DNA of 39,216 bases from Candidatus Poribacteria bacterium. GTDB lineage: Bacteria; Poribacteria; WGA-4E; JAJDTR01. Below the pieces are notes generated by a model. It did no database searches. It worked only from the letters and a program-made list of their open reading frames with translations, and was not told the DNA's origin. Below are positions 1-8,559 of this stretch, piece after piece. A program made the translations under genes and the position numbers. Positions within the stretch are counted from its first letter, which is position 1; each line of letters begins with the position of its first letter. The DNA is taken from contig JAJDTR010000073.1 in the NCBI GenBank assembly GCA_022827055.1, forward strand, positions 1 through 39,216, read 5' to 3'.

Positions 1-248
1 GATTCGGTTGTCGCCTTAATTTCCATCCTGGAAAAAATCTCGTCAAGAACTACTTCAGGCGTAGCGGAAATGTCCTCCTTGAGGGTTATTCTGACCTGCG
101 CGAGTTTCGCTCCTAACTTCAAAATTCCTTTAGTCGGTTCACGCAATACCTTCACATTGACCGAGTCTTGGTCAACACCTAATTCTTCAAGGGCACGATT
201 CAAGGCTTCTTCAGTCGTCTCTCCTTCCATTTCAATGTATTGCTGCAC
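1..248 (-). CDS. jag: Jag/KhpB-type RNA-binding protein, N-terminal part (runs off the left edge)
   Basis: The first 82 codons of a minus-strand gene cut by the window edge. The protein begins with a GTG start (VQQYIEMEGETTEEAL), preceded by an AGGAGG Shine-Dalgarno about 8 nt upstream. The pattern of an acidic helix followed by ALEELG, VKVL and a glycine-rich GILKLGAKLAQVRI stretch is the Jag_N domain (SpoIIIJ-associated family); the KH and R3H RNA-binding domains would lie beyond the window. It follows yidC by 66 bp, the usual order rnpA-yidD-yidC-jag, which supports the call. The family binds RNA and influences cell envelope and division in Gram-positives; its role in this lineage is not established. 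Confidence 0.85.
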   Translation of the reverse strand, partial: MQQYIEMEGETTEEALNRALEELGVDQDSVNVKVLREPTKGILKLGAKLAQVRITLKEDISATPEVVLDEIFSRMEIKATTE

Positions 249-314
249 GCTTAATTTCCTCCTAGAATATCCCATCAATGTGAGTCAGAAAGGAATAATG
301 CGCTGTACCTACAT

Positions 315-2189
315 CTATTTTTTTCGCTTCTGTTTTGGTGAAGGGAGAGGTTTTTTGGACGTAACAGGTGCCTTTGTCGATGCCGCGGGCTTCTCTGTCG
401 CTTCATCCGCGCCATTTGACCCGCGCGACTGGAGATATTGTTGTGCAACGGTGAAAACGTTGTTACATAACCAGTAAAGCACGAATCCCGATGCCCAATT
501 ATAGAAGAGGAAAACGAAGATGAGCGGCATGAACTGCATTATCTTTGCTTGCATATTGTCGGTAACAGGTGTCATATTGCCCATTACCTTCTGTTGTAGC
601 CACGTTGTCAGTCCATTAAGAAGTGGTAGAAGCCGGAGTGTATCAATGTTAACGAGGGGTATGGTAAAGGGAAGAGCCATGATGGCATCGGGAGCAGATA
701 GATCGTTAATCCAGAGAAGAAATGGAGCGCCGCGGAGTTCGACCGCACTGCCTAGCAGGGAAAATAATGCAATGAATATTGGTATCTGGGGTAGATAGGG
801 GATGCAGCCTCCCAGTGGGTTTACGCCGTGTTCCTTGTACAAGCGCATCGTTGCCTTGTTCAATTTCTGTGGATCATCCCTGTATTTCTCTCGCAGTTCG
901 GTAATCAAGGGTTGCAATTTCTGCATCTCTTTCATGGACTTGTGTCCCTTGTGCGTCAGCGGATATGAAACTACCTTTACTAGCGCAGTCAGCAGAATAA
1001 TGGCGACGCCGTAGTTCCGGAAAATTCCGTGCAACCCATTAAGAAGCCAAAGCAGTGCCCAGGCGACGGGCCAGAAGAACCCAAAATCAATGATTTTTGA
1101 GAGTCCAATCGGAGTCTCAGGTGAAACGGGAGCTTGCACCTGTTTTAAGATTGCGGCATCTTTTGGTCCAACGTAGATGCGAAATGTGTGTGTCTGCCTA
1201 CTGTTTGCCTCCAAAGGAAAGCCCGGAATCATTAAACTAGCCGATTCGGTTGGCGCTGCAACATTGGATGTGGGGGGGGTTCCGTTGTCCTTGAGTTCCT
1301 CCAAGCGGTATCGGGCATTTAGTCCTGGCTGGGGAATCATCAGGGCGGCAAAGTAATTATTGTTCAGTCCCGCCCATAGGACCGCTTCTCTGAGTTGCGA
1401 ATCCCCGAGTTCCTTTTCTGCCTTGCCAACCCCGGTATAAGCTTTTGCACCTGCACTTTTTCCCCATCTTCCTTTTCCACCGTGTTTTTGTTCATGAAGT
1501 AGTAGATCTGCATCAATTCCGGGACCGCAGCGAAGTTTGTATCCATTTTCTTGGTTTTCATTTGTCACTTGCAGCACCGACAGGGTCTCATCCAATAGAT
1601 TCTGGAATCTTAATTCAAGATCGACATAATAGCTGTCTCGATAAAAAGTGAACTCTTTTGAAACCTTTAGGTTGTCTCCAATCTGCGTGGTAAAAGTGAT
1701 GGAGTCCTCCATTTCAGGCCCTTCGCCGGATAGGTTTACTTCGGACTTATTTGCCGTCCACGCTGCACGCATTGCGTCTATCTGTAATTGCGGATGGGAG
1801 AACTGCACCGCTAACCAATTGAGCGAAGTTGATGGAATCAGGTTCAAGAACTCGCCTGTTTCGGAGCGATTTTGATAGGTTTTCAAAGCCCAGCTCTTGG
1901 CAATTGCCGGCTCGACCGCAAATGTAATCTCGTATCTTTCTGTCGACACGTGGGCTTCCGTACTTTGTTCAATCTGTGAATAACGTTCAATTTCATCGGT
2001 ACTGTGTTGTCCGTCCGCGTCGGTTACGTTCTTGTCACCACGCGAAGATTGAGTTTCGCGTGCCTGTTCGGAGGTTTGTCCTTCTTTCTGCGCGGTTCTC
2101 TGCTTCGATAATCGGTTGCCGAAAAACAGACTCCAAGCAAACATCACAACAATCATTAATACCAGTGCCAAGATGTAACGTTGTCCCAT
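315..2189 (-). CDS. yidC: Membrane protein insertase YidC
   Basis: A 624-residue inner-membrane insertase (Oxa1/YidC/Alb3 family) that inserts and folds membrane proteins alone or with SecYEG. There is an N-terminal membrane anchor at about residues 5-23, a large periplasmic P1 domain typical of Gram-negative YidC to about residue 360, then the conserved core of membrane segments with YPLTHKGHKSMKEMQ and NPLGGCIPYLPQIPIF, and a very basic tail ending KQKRKK. The position of the E. coli groove arginine (in IVRGIMYPLT) is a lysine here (LVKVVSYPLT), a conservative change. The ATG at 2189 has AAGGAG about 10 nt upstream. It lies 48 bp after yidD in the rnpA-yidD-yidC-jag run. Confidence 0.98.
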   Translation of the reverse strand: MGQRYILALVLMIVVMFAWSLFFGNRLSKQRTAQKEGQTSEQARETQSSRGDKNVTDADGQHSTDEIERYSQIEQSTEAHVSTERYEITFAVEPAIAKSWALKTYQNRSETGEFLNLIPSTSLNWLAVQFSHPQLQIDAMRAAWTANKSEVNLSGEGPEMEDSITFTTQIGDNLKVSKEFTFYRDSYYVDLELRFQNLLDETLSVLQVTNENQENGYKLRCGPGIDADLLLHEQKHGGKGRWGKSAGAKAYTGVGKAEKELGDSQLREAVLWAGLNNNYFAALMIPQPGLNARYRLEELKDNGTPPTSNVAAPTESASLMIPGFPLEANSRQTHTFRIYVGPKDAAILKQVQAPVSPETPIGLSKIIDFGFFWPVAWALLWLLNGLHGIFRNYGVAIILLTALVKVVSYPLTHKGHKSMKEMQKLQPLITELREKYRDDPQKLNKATMRLYKEHGVNPLGGCIPYLPQIPIFIALFSLLGSAVELRGAPFLLWINDLSAPDAIMALPFTIPLVNIDTLRLLPLLNGLTTWLQQKVMGNMTPVTDNMQAKIMQFMPLIFVFLFYNWASGFVLYWLCNNVFTVAQQYLQSRGSNGADEATEKPAASTKAPVTSKKPLPSPKQKRKK

Positions 2190-2237
2190 GAAATATAAAA
2201 GCTCCTTGCGGAAAGATAAAATTGAGACGCTGCTTAT

Positions 2238-2489
2238 CTATGGTGCTATAGCAGGATTGGATTCAGACTCTTCGTGCGAGTGTATGAGCGGATCGTAGCC
2301 GCCCGGGTGATAGGGATGGCATTTTGAAAGACGCTTTATTGTTACCCAGCTACCCTTCAAAGTACCATACGCTTGAATGGCTTCCAATGCGTATTGAGAG
2401 CAAGATGGATAGAAACGACAGGTCGGCGGAAATAACGGAGATATACAAACGCGGTAAAAGCGTACAGCGAAAATTAGAAGATAACTCAT
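2238..2489 (-). CDS. yidD: Membrane protein insertion efficiency factor YidD
   Basis: An 83-residue small protein of the YidD (DUF37) family, a membrane-associated factor thought to assist YidC-dependent insertion. The diagnostic motif is present: ISPLFPPTCRFYPSCSQYALEAI followed by KCHPYHPGGYDPL (two blocks, quoted apart in the protein), with the three conserved cysteines and the PGGYDP turn. It starts 10 bp after the rnpA stop and ends 48 bp before yidC, the normal order. Length is typical for the family. The Shine-Dalgarno is weak, which suits coupling to rnpA translation. Confidence 0.96.
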   Translation of the reverse strand: MSYLLIFAVRFYRVCISPLFPPTCRFYPSCSQYALEAIQAYGTLKGSWVTIKRLSKCHPYHPGGYDPLIHSHEESESNPAIAP

Positions 2490-2499
2490 CTGAAAATTC

Positions 2500-2850
2500 T
2501 CACTTTTTTCTCAGAATTTGAGCTTTCTGAAAAAGACGTAGAAGGGTTTTTTGAGCATCCTGATACCCAAGATCGGTAGAAGGCGATCTCCCAACTACGA
2601 TAATGTCATACCCGGGATAGATTCTCTCTTTTGATAGCCGAAACACTTCCCGGATTAACCTTTTGGCGCGGTTTCTGTGGACACTCTTCCCAATTTTCTT
2701 ACTAGCCGTGATGCCCAAACGCGTGCCATTAAATGTATTTCGATACACGTAAATGACAAACTCCCGATTCCAATATTTCTGTCCTTTTCTATAGCCTCGC
2801 TGAAATTCCCACCTTTTTTTCAGTTTTTCAGGGTGTGGTGTGTGTGCCAT
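2500..2850 (-). CDS. rnpA: Ribonuclease P protein component
   Basis: A 116-residue basic protein that binds the RNase P RNA and helps cleave 5' leaders from pre-tRNAs. The hallmark RNR motif KSVHRNRAKRLIRE is at about residues 55-68, preceded by RLGITASKKIG. I chose the ATG at 2850, which leaves only 1 nt after the upstream lipoprotein stop, instead of an in-frame TTG at 2865 that would overlap that gene. In most bacteria rpmH lies directly upstream of rnpA; here that place is taken by a lipoprotein gene and no rpmH is visible in the window. Confidence 0.96.
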   Translation of the reverse strand: MAHTPHPEKLKKRWEFQRGYRKGQKYWNREFVIYVYRNTFNGTRLGITASKKIGKSVHRNRAKRLIREVFRLSKERIYPGYDIIVVGRSPSTDLGYQDAQKTLLRLFQKAQILRKK

Positions 2851-2851
2851 A

Positions 2852-3523
2852 TCAAAATTTATCAACTCGCAGTTGACTCTCCCACTCCCCTACGTTAATT
2901 CGTCCTTCAAGATAGGCTTTGTAGTTTTCAACTTGTGTTTCCATCCGCATTGTTGGAGCGCCATCTTCATCCTCGGCGATGGCTCTGACAACATCAATAG
3001 TGTCCGGTTCCAATTGCGCTCCATGCACGATTGCACAAATCATTAGGAATTCTTGTTTAATTGCCCGAATCGAAAGCGCACGCGGGATAAAATGTACTTG
3101 GACAACATTATTTCCGCCCTCGAGTCTCCCATCTTTAGATCTCCAATGGGTTACCCGGATATTTTGCTCTAGAAAAGTTTGACGGAGAGCATCTTGTTGC
3201 CATGAAACGGGTACTCTAGGGAGTGTACGTTGAGAGGATTGGTCTGTAGATTGAGGATCGAGGATTTTGTACGGCTTGAAACCGATTAGTTGTGACGGTG
3301 CTTTTCCCATCTCGAATGCAACTGCAAGAGGTTGCGAATTTTCCGGATGGGAAACTGTTTGCCGCGGATTACGACCAGTTCGCCGTCGATTGTGTTCGCC
3401 CCATTCTTCCATGAGTGTGAACTCGAAATAGTAGTCCTTCGGCGCACGCGGGCCACATGAAAGAATCAGCAAAGACACGCTGAAAAGTACGATTAACGAC
3501 TTTAAGACTGGAAATCTCGCCAT
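2852..3523 (-). CDS. Predicted lipoprotein of unknown function
   Basis: A 223-residue protein not recognised as a known family. The ATG at 3523 gives a clean lipoprotein signal: MARFPVLKS, a hydrophobic stretch, then the lipobox LILSC with Cys at about residue 23. An open frame extends further upstream, but only through the antiparallel HNH gene region in another frame, so the shorter start is preferred. The mature protein is mixed alpha/beta in character with no catalytic motif I can name. It starts 1 nt after the HNH gene stop and ends 1 nt before rnpA, so the three are probably co-transcribed. It should be anchored in the inner or outer membrane facing the periplasm. Confidence 0.8.
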   Translation of the reverse strand: MARFPVLKSLIVLFSVSLLILSCGPRAPKDYYFEFTLMEEWGEHNRRRTGRNPRQTVSHPENSQPLAVAFEMGKAPSQLIGFKPYKILDPQSTDQSSQRTLPRVPVSWQQDALRQTFLEQNIRVTHWRSKDGRLEGGNNVVQVHFIPRALSIRAIKQEFLMICAIVHGAQLEPDTIDVVRAIAEDEDGAPTMRMETQVENYKAYLEGRINVGEWESQLRVDKF

Positions 3524-3524
3524 T

Positions 3525-4037
3525 TCACTTGATGTACAGGTACTTCTTCCAGGCAGGATCGTAGCCGCGAAAATGGCGATTGAGGTGAAGATATGTAAGA
3601 ATTGATGGGGCTTTAGGTGAACGTTTGGTAAACATTCTCGCTTCATAGGGAGTCTGATTCCCTTTCTTAGTGTTGCATTTCTTGCATGCGGTTGCAACGT
3701 TTTCCCAAACGGTTGCGCCTCCACGGGAGCGGGGTGTAACATGATCGAGTGTGAGTAAGGCTGGAGGAAAATTCGTGTGGCAGTATTGACATGTGTACTG
3801 ATCGCGAATAAATACGTTTTTTCGAGAAAACTTCACAACGCAGTGAGGAATATGCACATAGGTTACGAGTCGAATTACAAGAGGAATGGGCATTGAAGCA
3901 GTTGGCGAATGAATCTGACGGTCGGAAACTTCCTCCATACGTGCAGCGCCCTTGACAATCATCTTCACAGCGCGCCTGAGGTTACAGACGTTAATTGCCT
4001 CGTAACTCGCATTCAATACCAATACGGATGTGTTCAT
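3525..4037 (-). CDS. HNH endonuclease family protein
   Basis: About 170 residues. The C-terminal half carries the HNH fold: a CQYC zinc knuckle, then LTLDHVTPRSRGG with the catalytic DH, then WENVATACKKCNTKKGNQTP with the conserved N and the second CxxC. The N-terminal part (SVLVLNASYEAINV) matches the common stand-alone HNH family found in many environmental bacteria, whose target is not well defined. The ATG at 4037 is preferred over an in-frame GTG at 4049 because a GGGGATAGG Shine-Dalgarno lies just before it. It is the first gene of the run into rnpA; the stop TGA lies 1 nt before the lipoprotein ATG. Confidence 0.92.
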   Translation of the reverse strand: MNTSVLVLNASYEAINVCNLRRAVKMIVKGAARMEEVSDRQIHSPTASMPIPLVIRLVTYVHIPHCVVKFSRKNVFIRDQYTCQYCHTNFPPALLTLDHVTPRSRGGATVWENVATACKKCNTKKGNQTPYEARMFTKRSPKAPSILTYLHLNRHFRGYDPAWKKYLYIK

Positions 4038-4391
4038 GCCTATCCCCACGGTGGGAAAAACAGATATCCAAGATGTCTCACATGGTGGCTCTAAGAGTTT
4101 GTTGTGTCAAAACCACGCCCAAAATCGCCAAAGCATCATCACATGTCCGAATATGGCGTTGGGAAGATGTCGATCAAATTCACCTCAATGTTAATATAAT
4201 TCCAATCACATTGTATCACACCTCTCTCTAACCTGCAAGAAAAATATCCTCGCTGCATTCCATGGAGAACTTGATTGAAAGGGTAAGAACAGACACATGA
4301 TTTACTAGTTTGGATTGAAAGATTAGGCTTCTGCCAAATGTGGTGCGGTGCCCGGTGATGATGGTAGAACCACCTCCTGAGATTATCAATC
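4038..4391. other. Intergenic region between rimI and the HNH gene
   Basis: 354 bp without a convincing gene. Just after the rimI stop on the minus strand is a short hairpin, GAGATT-GAT-AATCTC (4379-4393), with no T run. A TTGATC box (minus, near 4170) with ATATTC 17 nt downstream could be a weak promoter for the HNH operon, but I would not rely on it. Confidence 0.5.
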
Positions 4392-4883
4392 TCACGCCTC
4401 CAAATCTACTTCTAACAAGTTCCCTATGTGGAACACACACGCATCTTCGTCATTATCTTGGTAATACCGCCGCCGAATATGTACAAGCCGAAATCCCAAC
4501 TGACAGTAAAGGTTTTGTGCTGGAATGTTACTCCGACGCACTTCCAGATGAACTTGGCGTCCGCCTTCGTCTCGAATACATTCCAACGATTCTGCGAGCA
4601 GATATTTTCCTAGACCTTTGCGCCGGTGTGCGGGTGATACGGCGAAATTTACAATGTGGGCTTCGTCTAGAATTAGCCAATAGTTCACGTATGCAACCGG
4701 AACTTGATTTAGCCTAGCGACGTGGAAATGGGAATGCGGGTTCTTTCCGCCAATTGCTTCTCGGAGTGTGGACAGGCTCCATGGATCTGAAAACGATTGG
4801 CGCTCAATATCTGCGACTATCTGTAAATCGCTCTGCCGCATGTGATCGAACTCAATTTCCGGAAAGGGCTTCTTAAATCTCAT
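4392..4883 (-). CDS. rimI: Ribosomal-protein-alanine N-acetyltransferase RimI
   Basis: A GNAT acetyltransferase of about 163 residues. It has the RimI pattern: MRQSDLQIVADIERQSFSDPWS at the N terminus, then VSPAHRRKGLGKYLL, the acetyl-CoA pyrophosphate-binding R/Q-x-x-G-x-G loop, followed by LEVRRSNIPAQNLYCQLGF, a typical RimI C-terminal motif. RimI acetylates the N-terminal alanine of ribosomal protein S18; homologues can have broader targets. I chose the ATG at 4883, with AAGAGAG just upstream, over an in-frame TTG at 4895. The gene stands alone, without the frequent partners tsaB/tsaD. Confidence 0.88.
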   Translation of the reverse strand: MRFKKPFPEIEFDHMRQSDLQIVADIERQSFSDPWSLSTLREAIGGKNPHSHFHVARLNQVPVAYVNYWLILDEAHIVNFAVSPAHRRKGLGKYLLAESLECIRDEGGRQVHLEVRRSNIPAQNLYCQLGFRLVHIRRRYYQDNDEDACVFHIGNLLEVDLEA

Positions 4884-5196
4884 TGCTCTCTTCAATGGCT
4901 TGGCAAAGGTGAATGAATCGCAAATTGAAAGATGGATGCGATTGGCAGGATAAACGAGAGCACCTCCTCTTCTTCATTCTAGCACTTCACGACTGAGGGG
5001 TCAATCGTTGACTTCGCTGTGTTGCAGCCAAGGCGACGCGTGTGAATGGATGACATAATTGTCTCCGGTTCATCAGGTACTTTTTCTTAGGATTTTTCTC
5101 TGCATTTGTGGTAACATACTTCAGCATCTGACGCTGGAATGTAGCCGCCTACGTACCTCATCACTAGAACACCTGAGTCACATCAAGGATCAAATC
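4884..5196. other. Intergenic region between divergent rimI and aminotransferase genes
   Basis: 313 bp between two divergently transcribed starts. It must hold promoters for both, but I see no clear -35/-10 pair, no repeat and no convincing small gene. Confidence 0.4.
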
Positions 5197-6339
5197 ATGA
5201 AAGACTTCGCTTTTACCGGAGGCCGCCCTGACCCGTTTACGTTTCCGACCGAAGCGTTAATCGAAGCAAGCGCAAAAGCGCTCCGAGATCTCGGTGGCAG
5301 TCTTGTGAATTATCCCGGCGATAATGGATACCGCGGATTACGCGAGCTGGCTTCAATGCGGTTTGAAAGACGCGAAGGCGTACCCCTTCCCGTAGACAAC
5401 ATCTCCCTTACATCAGGCTCAATGCAGGCACTGGATCTTGTATTAAGCACCTTTATTGAACCTGGCGATACAATTTTGACTGAAGAATTAACTTACAGCG
5501 GTACGCTAGGTATAATGAGACATCTCAAGGCGAATATCGTTGGCATTCCGATGGACTATGTCGATGGGATGAACGTGGACGCACTTGACGCACGCTTGAA
5601 GGAACTCAAAGCGCAAGGCATCCGCCCGAAGTTGATTTATACAACTGCGAATCACCAAAATCCGACAGCGGCGATTCTCACGCTGGAACGGCGCGAAAGA
5701 TTGCTTGAGTTGGCAAATACCTACGACACCTTGATTGTTGAAGACGACTGCTACGGTGATATTGACTTTGTGCCCAACCCAACTCCTGATGCCTTGTTCA
5801 AACTTGACGATTCCAATCGCGTGATTTTCATTGCAACATTTTCCAAGATTCTGGGGGCAGGAGTTCGGCAGGGCTACTTTGTTGCGAGGCAACCGTACTA
5901 CGACGCCATTCACGAAAATCGTTGGGATGGGGGAACGAGCGCACTTGCTAGTGCAATTGTCGCGGAGTTTTTTAAGAACCAGCTTGACGAACATCTCGCT
6001 GTAACGAATGCGGCAGTCGGCGCAAAATGTAGGGCAGTGACTGAAACGCTTGAAAAAAATGTCGCGGATCTGTGTAGTTGGACACAACCACGGGGTGGTC
6101 TGTTTCTCTGGATTACGTTGCCGGAGACTACGGATATGGAGAAACTCGTGGAGCTTGCCGGCAAACACAACGCAGGATTCAGCGAAGGGCGCGTATTTCA
6201 TTATCGCAGCGATCCGATTAAGTGCATTCGTCTTGCATATGCTTACTGCCATGTAGACAACATTCCGGAGGGCATTACATATCTGTGTGAAGCCATCCGT
6301 GCGGCTCAAGTTGAGTCGATTGACATCGCGGCAGATTAG
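5197..6339 (+). CDS. PLP-dependent class I aminotransferase (2-aminoadipate/MocR-like type)
   Basis: A 380-residue fold-type I aminotransferase. Family landmarks: NYPGDNGYRGLRE near residues 38-50, LTSGSMQALDLV (71-82), the PLP-contacting NHQNPTA (N155), VEDDCYGD (about 182-188) and FSKILGAGVRQG, in which Lys217 should form the internal aldimine. This is the subgroup of LysN-like enzymes and of the aminotransferase domain of MocR regulators, but no DNA-binding domain is attached. The substrate cannot be assigned from sequence. The ATG at 5197 is preferred over an upstream in-frame start at 5059 because the extra 46 residues have no family match and an AAGGA precedes 5197. Monocistronic by position. 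Confidence 0.92.
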   Translation: MKDFAFTGGRPDPFTFPTEALIEASAKALRDLGGSLVNYPGDNGYRGLRELASMRFERREGVPLPVDNISLTSGSMQALDLVLSTFIEPGDTILTEELTYSGTLGIMRHLKANIVGIPMDYVDGMNVDALDARLKELKAQGIRPKLIYTTANHQNPTAAILTLERRERLLELANTYDTLIVEDDCYGDIDFVPNPTPDALFKLDDSNRVIFIATFSKILGAGVRQGYFVARQPYYDAIHENRWDGGTSALASAIVAEFFKNQLDEHLAVTNAAVGAKCRAVTETLEKNVADLCSWTQPRGGLFLWITLPETTDMEKLVELAGKHNAGFSEGRVFHYRSDPIKCIRLAYAYCHVDNIPEGITYLCEAIRAAQVESIDIAAD

Positions 6340-6436
6340 TGCATAAATGATACTTGAGCGGGATTCGATTTGCTCGGAAAGTTCGTTAGGTTGTGACGAA
6401 TAGACTGTAGTCTTACCCTATGCTAAATATACAGGT

Positions 6437-6448
6437 GAGTCTAGACTC
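6437..6448. promoter_or_regulatory. Perfect 12-bp palindrome upstream of the lipoprotein island
   Basis: GAGTCTAGACTC lies about 110 bp upstream of the first discoidin-like gene. A perfect palindrome in an upstream region could be an operator, but it may equally be chance; there is no second copy that I noticed. Confidence 0.2.
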
Positions 6449-6556
6449 TACGCTATACTGTCAATTTGAGCATGGCATTGATTCGGTCGTAATATGTCCT
6501 CGTCATACGACTAGAGTGTGATTCCAAGGCAGTAATTCGCAAAGGAGGGTTGTGGG

Positions 6557-7312
6557 ATGAAATGCCGTAATGCAGGGATTCTCGGTGTTTTGTTGGTGAT
6601 ATGTGCGAGTTACTTTGGATGTCTTGCCGAGGTGATGCAGCAGGGCACGAGTGGAAAGCGATTAGTTGACTATGCTCTTGCCGAAAACGGCGCAACTGTG
6701 ACCGCTTCCAGATCAACATCAGGCCATCGTCCAGAGACCGTTATCAACGGTATAACATCATCAAATAACTGGAACAAAGGCGAAGGATGGGAAGCCGAGT
6801 TTGAACGCCAACATCTTAAAGACAACTGGCGAAACTGGCAGTGGGAGACGGCGCGAGCAGAAGCTCGCGGTGGAGCCTGGATTGAGGTGGGTTTTCCCGA
6901 ACCGAAGCGAGCTAATCGCATCGTAATTCATTCCTTGGATTCCACGACCTATCCGGCTTCCAAGTACGGCATTCATTCGGGTGCATTAAGAGTGTGGACA
7001 GGGGGTCGCTGGGAAACAGTTGCGCTAGTAAAAAACGGAAAAGTCGAATATACCAAGGCAAATCCGATCCGATCTGCTGCAGGCGGTAAAATTGAATTCC
7101 GGTTTCCAATGATGTCGATTGGCAAAGTGAAGTTCATAATTCTTAGGAGCAACGATCGCAAAATAGCAGGGAAGAGTCTGTCCACAGTCACAGAAACGAG
7201 TACTGCTCGTATTGTCGAAATTGAAGTCACGGGAAGTGAGTCTGTCGAAAAAGTGGTCGAGAAACCTGCATCAGATGGCTCGGAAGAGGAATTGAAAACG
7301 ATCATGCAGTAA
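6557..7312 (+). CDS. Discoidin (F5/8 type C)-like predicted lipoprotein
   Basis: 251 residues. The N terminus is a lipoprotein signal: a short basic start, a hydrophobic core and SYFGC with Cys at residue 22. The body has the look of a carbohydrate-binding discoidin/F5-8C jelly roll: ASRSTSGHRPETVINGI at the start (the loss-of-symmetry strand with an NGI turn), an early WEAEF, then WIEVGFPEPKRANRIVIHS, LRVWTGGRWETV and a final IVEIEVTG strand. A strong AAAGGAGG Shine-Dalgarno precedes the ATG. The C-terminal tail is acidic (SDGSEEEL). It is the first of four lipoprotein genes on this strand (to 10228). The ligand is unknown. Confidence 0.8.
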   Translation: MKCRNAGILGVLLVICASYFGCLAEVMQQGTSGKRLVDYALAENGATVTASRSTSGHRPETVINGITSSNNWNKGEGWEAEFERQHLKDNWRNWQWETARAEARGGAWIEVGFPEPKRANRIVIHSLDSTTYPASKYGIHSGALRVWTGGRWETVALVKNGKVEYTKANPIRSAAGGKIEFRFPMMSIGKVKFIILRSNDRKIAGKSLSTVTETSTARIVEIEVTGSESVEKVVEKPASDGSEEELKTIMQ

Positions 7313-7792
7313 TTCTTCCCAAACAGAGAGCTTGGAGTATCTGTATTGTGTAAAGAACCGCGGACTGACGGATTGTTGTTGCATGAGATTGGTCAATGCT
7401 GGCGAGATCTGTGGCGTTATTCACCGACGCTTCATTAGTTGAGAATACCGATTCAATGCTTCCACCGATTATAGTTTGCATTCTGCCAATATACGATGAT
7501 TTTGGCAACCACAGGTAGCGCAAGGTGTGTAGTGGACGAACCCATCATTGATGTACTGCCTTAAATCAACAATTGTCAGAGCGTCTGAATTAGTGGTGGT
7601 TTCTGACGCCGCGTAGAAAAATCGGGTTTTCCGGCAAAACGCGTTCCTTCCTCGAAGTTCAGCGCGCTTGTGCCTCGGCACCATGATTACCCTAGTGTTA
7701 GCCCTTGTTAATCTATAATCCAAGTTGTGTAAAGCAATCTCGTTCACCTACGTCACGACCACAGCATTAATGAAATAAAGGCGAAAAATTCG
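7313..7792. other. Intergenic region between discoidin-like and TlpA-like genes
   Basis: 480 bp. It contains a 92-codon minus-strand open frame (7469-7747, GTG start, with a CxxCGC near the end), but this has no good ribosome-binding site and no family resemblance, so I do not call it a gene. No repeat or clear promoter seen. Confidence 0.45.
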
Positions 7793-8389
7793 ATGCCACA
7801 AGCAAGCCGGTTTGACAGAAACTGGGTTACCATGCCCGTCCTCATCTTGCTCTTGGCCTCGGTCATCAGTTGTGCAGCGCTGGAAGAGGCACAGTTGCGA
7901 AGACAAGAGAGATTGAAGCGCAAACTGGAAGGGTACACGACTCCACCAGGAATGCCAGTGGAACCGTTCCCTCTGCATGGTCAACCTGCCCCGTTGTTTA
8001 CGTTACGAGATTTGAGCGGGAATCAGGTCAGTTTATCGGAGTTCAGAGGAAAACCGGTCGTGATCAACTTTTGGGCGACATGGTGCGGGCCGTGTCGCGT
8101 GGAGGTACCCCACTTAGAGTATTTGTCCAAAAAGTATAAGGATAGGGGATTAGTTGTTATAGGCTTGAACAATGAGAACGATCACCAAGCAGTAAGAGAC
8201 TTTGCACAATCACAAATTTCCTATACTGTTCTCTTAGATGGACATGCACAGTTCCAAGATTACGGTGTTAGAGCTATCCCATGCACATACTATATTGACA
8301 AAAACGGGATTGTTCGAGATCGAGATGTGGGCTTTAATGGCGAAACGGAAATGGATAGGAAAATAAAGAATCTGTTTAGCAGTTCTTAA
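7793..8389 (+). CDS. TlpA/ResA-type thioredoxin-like lipoprotein
   Basis: 198 residues. Lipoprotein signal with lipobox SVISC (Cys27), a charged, probably helical linker (about residues 31-47), then an AhpC/TSA-Redoxin type thioredoxin fold. The WCGPC redox motif is at 97-101 (NFWATWCGPCRVEVPHL), and the cis-proline loop appears as RAIPCTYYID, followed by the GIVRDRDVGF strand. Such proteins act outside the cytoplasmic membrane in thiol-disulfide exchange, often in cytochrome c maturation or reduction of secreted proteins. The start has AAAGGCGA upstream. Residues around the lipobox resemble those of the next gene (SCA-A/S-LE-E/K-A), which suggests a shared leader module. Confidence 0.9.
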   Translation: MPQASRFDRNWVTMPVLILLLASVISCAALEEAQLRRQERLKRKLEGYTTPPGMPVEPFPLHGQPAPLFTLRDLSGNQVSLSEFRGKPVVINFWATWCGPCRVEVPHLEYLSKKYKDRGLVVIGLNNENDHQAVRDFAQSQISYTVLLDGHAQFQDYGVRAIPCTYYIDKNGIVRDRDVGFNGETEMDRKIKNLFSSS

Positions 8390-8559
8390 CGCACAGGAAT
8401 CATTGCCTATCCGTTAAGCCGCCCGATTAACCGGGCATCATGTTGCAATTAAGAAGAATTCTAAGCACGGTTCAGCCGCATCAACGGCTTGATTGTCGAA
8501 GGATTGGCTTGAACGGGTCTGAGTGGTTCCCACCAACTCGCCAATCACAAACACGACGA

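Noticed and set aside
5506..6309. 267-codon minus-strand open frame opposite the aminotransferase
   Set aside because: Shadow of the well-supported plus-strand gene; no family match and no ribosome-binding site.
7469..7747. 92-codon minus-strand frame with CxxCGC
   Set aside because: GTG start without spaced Shine-Dalgarno, no recognised family, no operon context.
8415..8432. GCCCG-ATTAAC-CGGGC hairpin after the TlpA-like gene as a terminator
   Set aside because: Only 5 bp and no T run on either strand.
8440..8559. N-terminal extension of the HExxH lipoprotein
   Set aside because: The lipoprotein signal begins at 8560; the extension would bury it.
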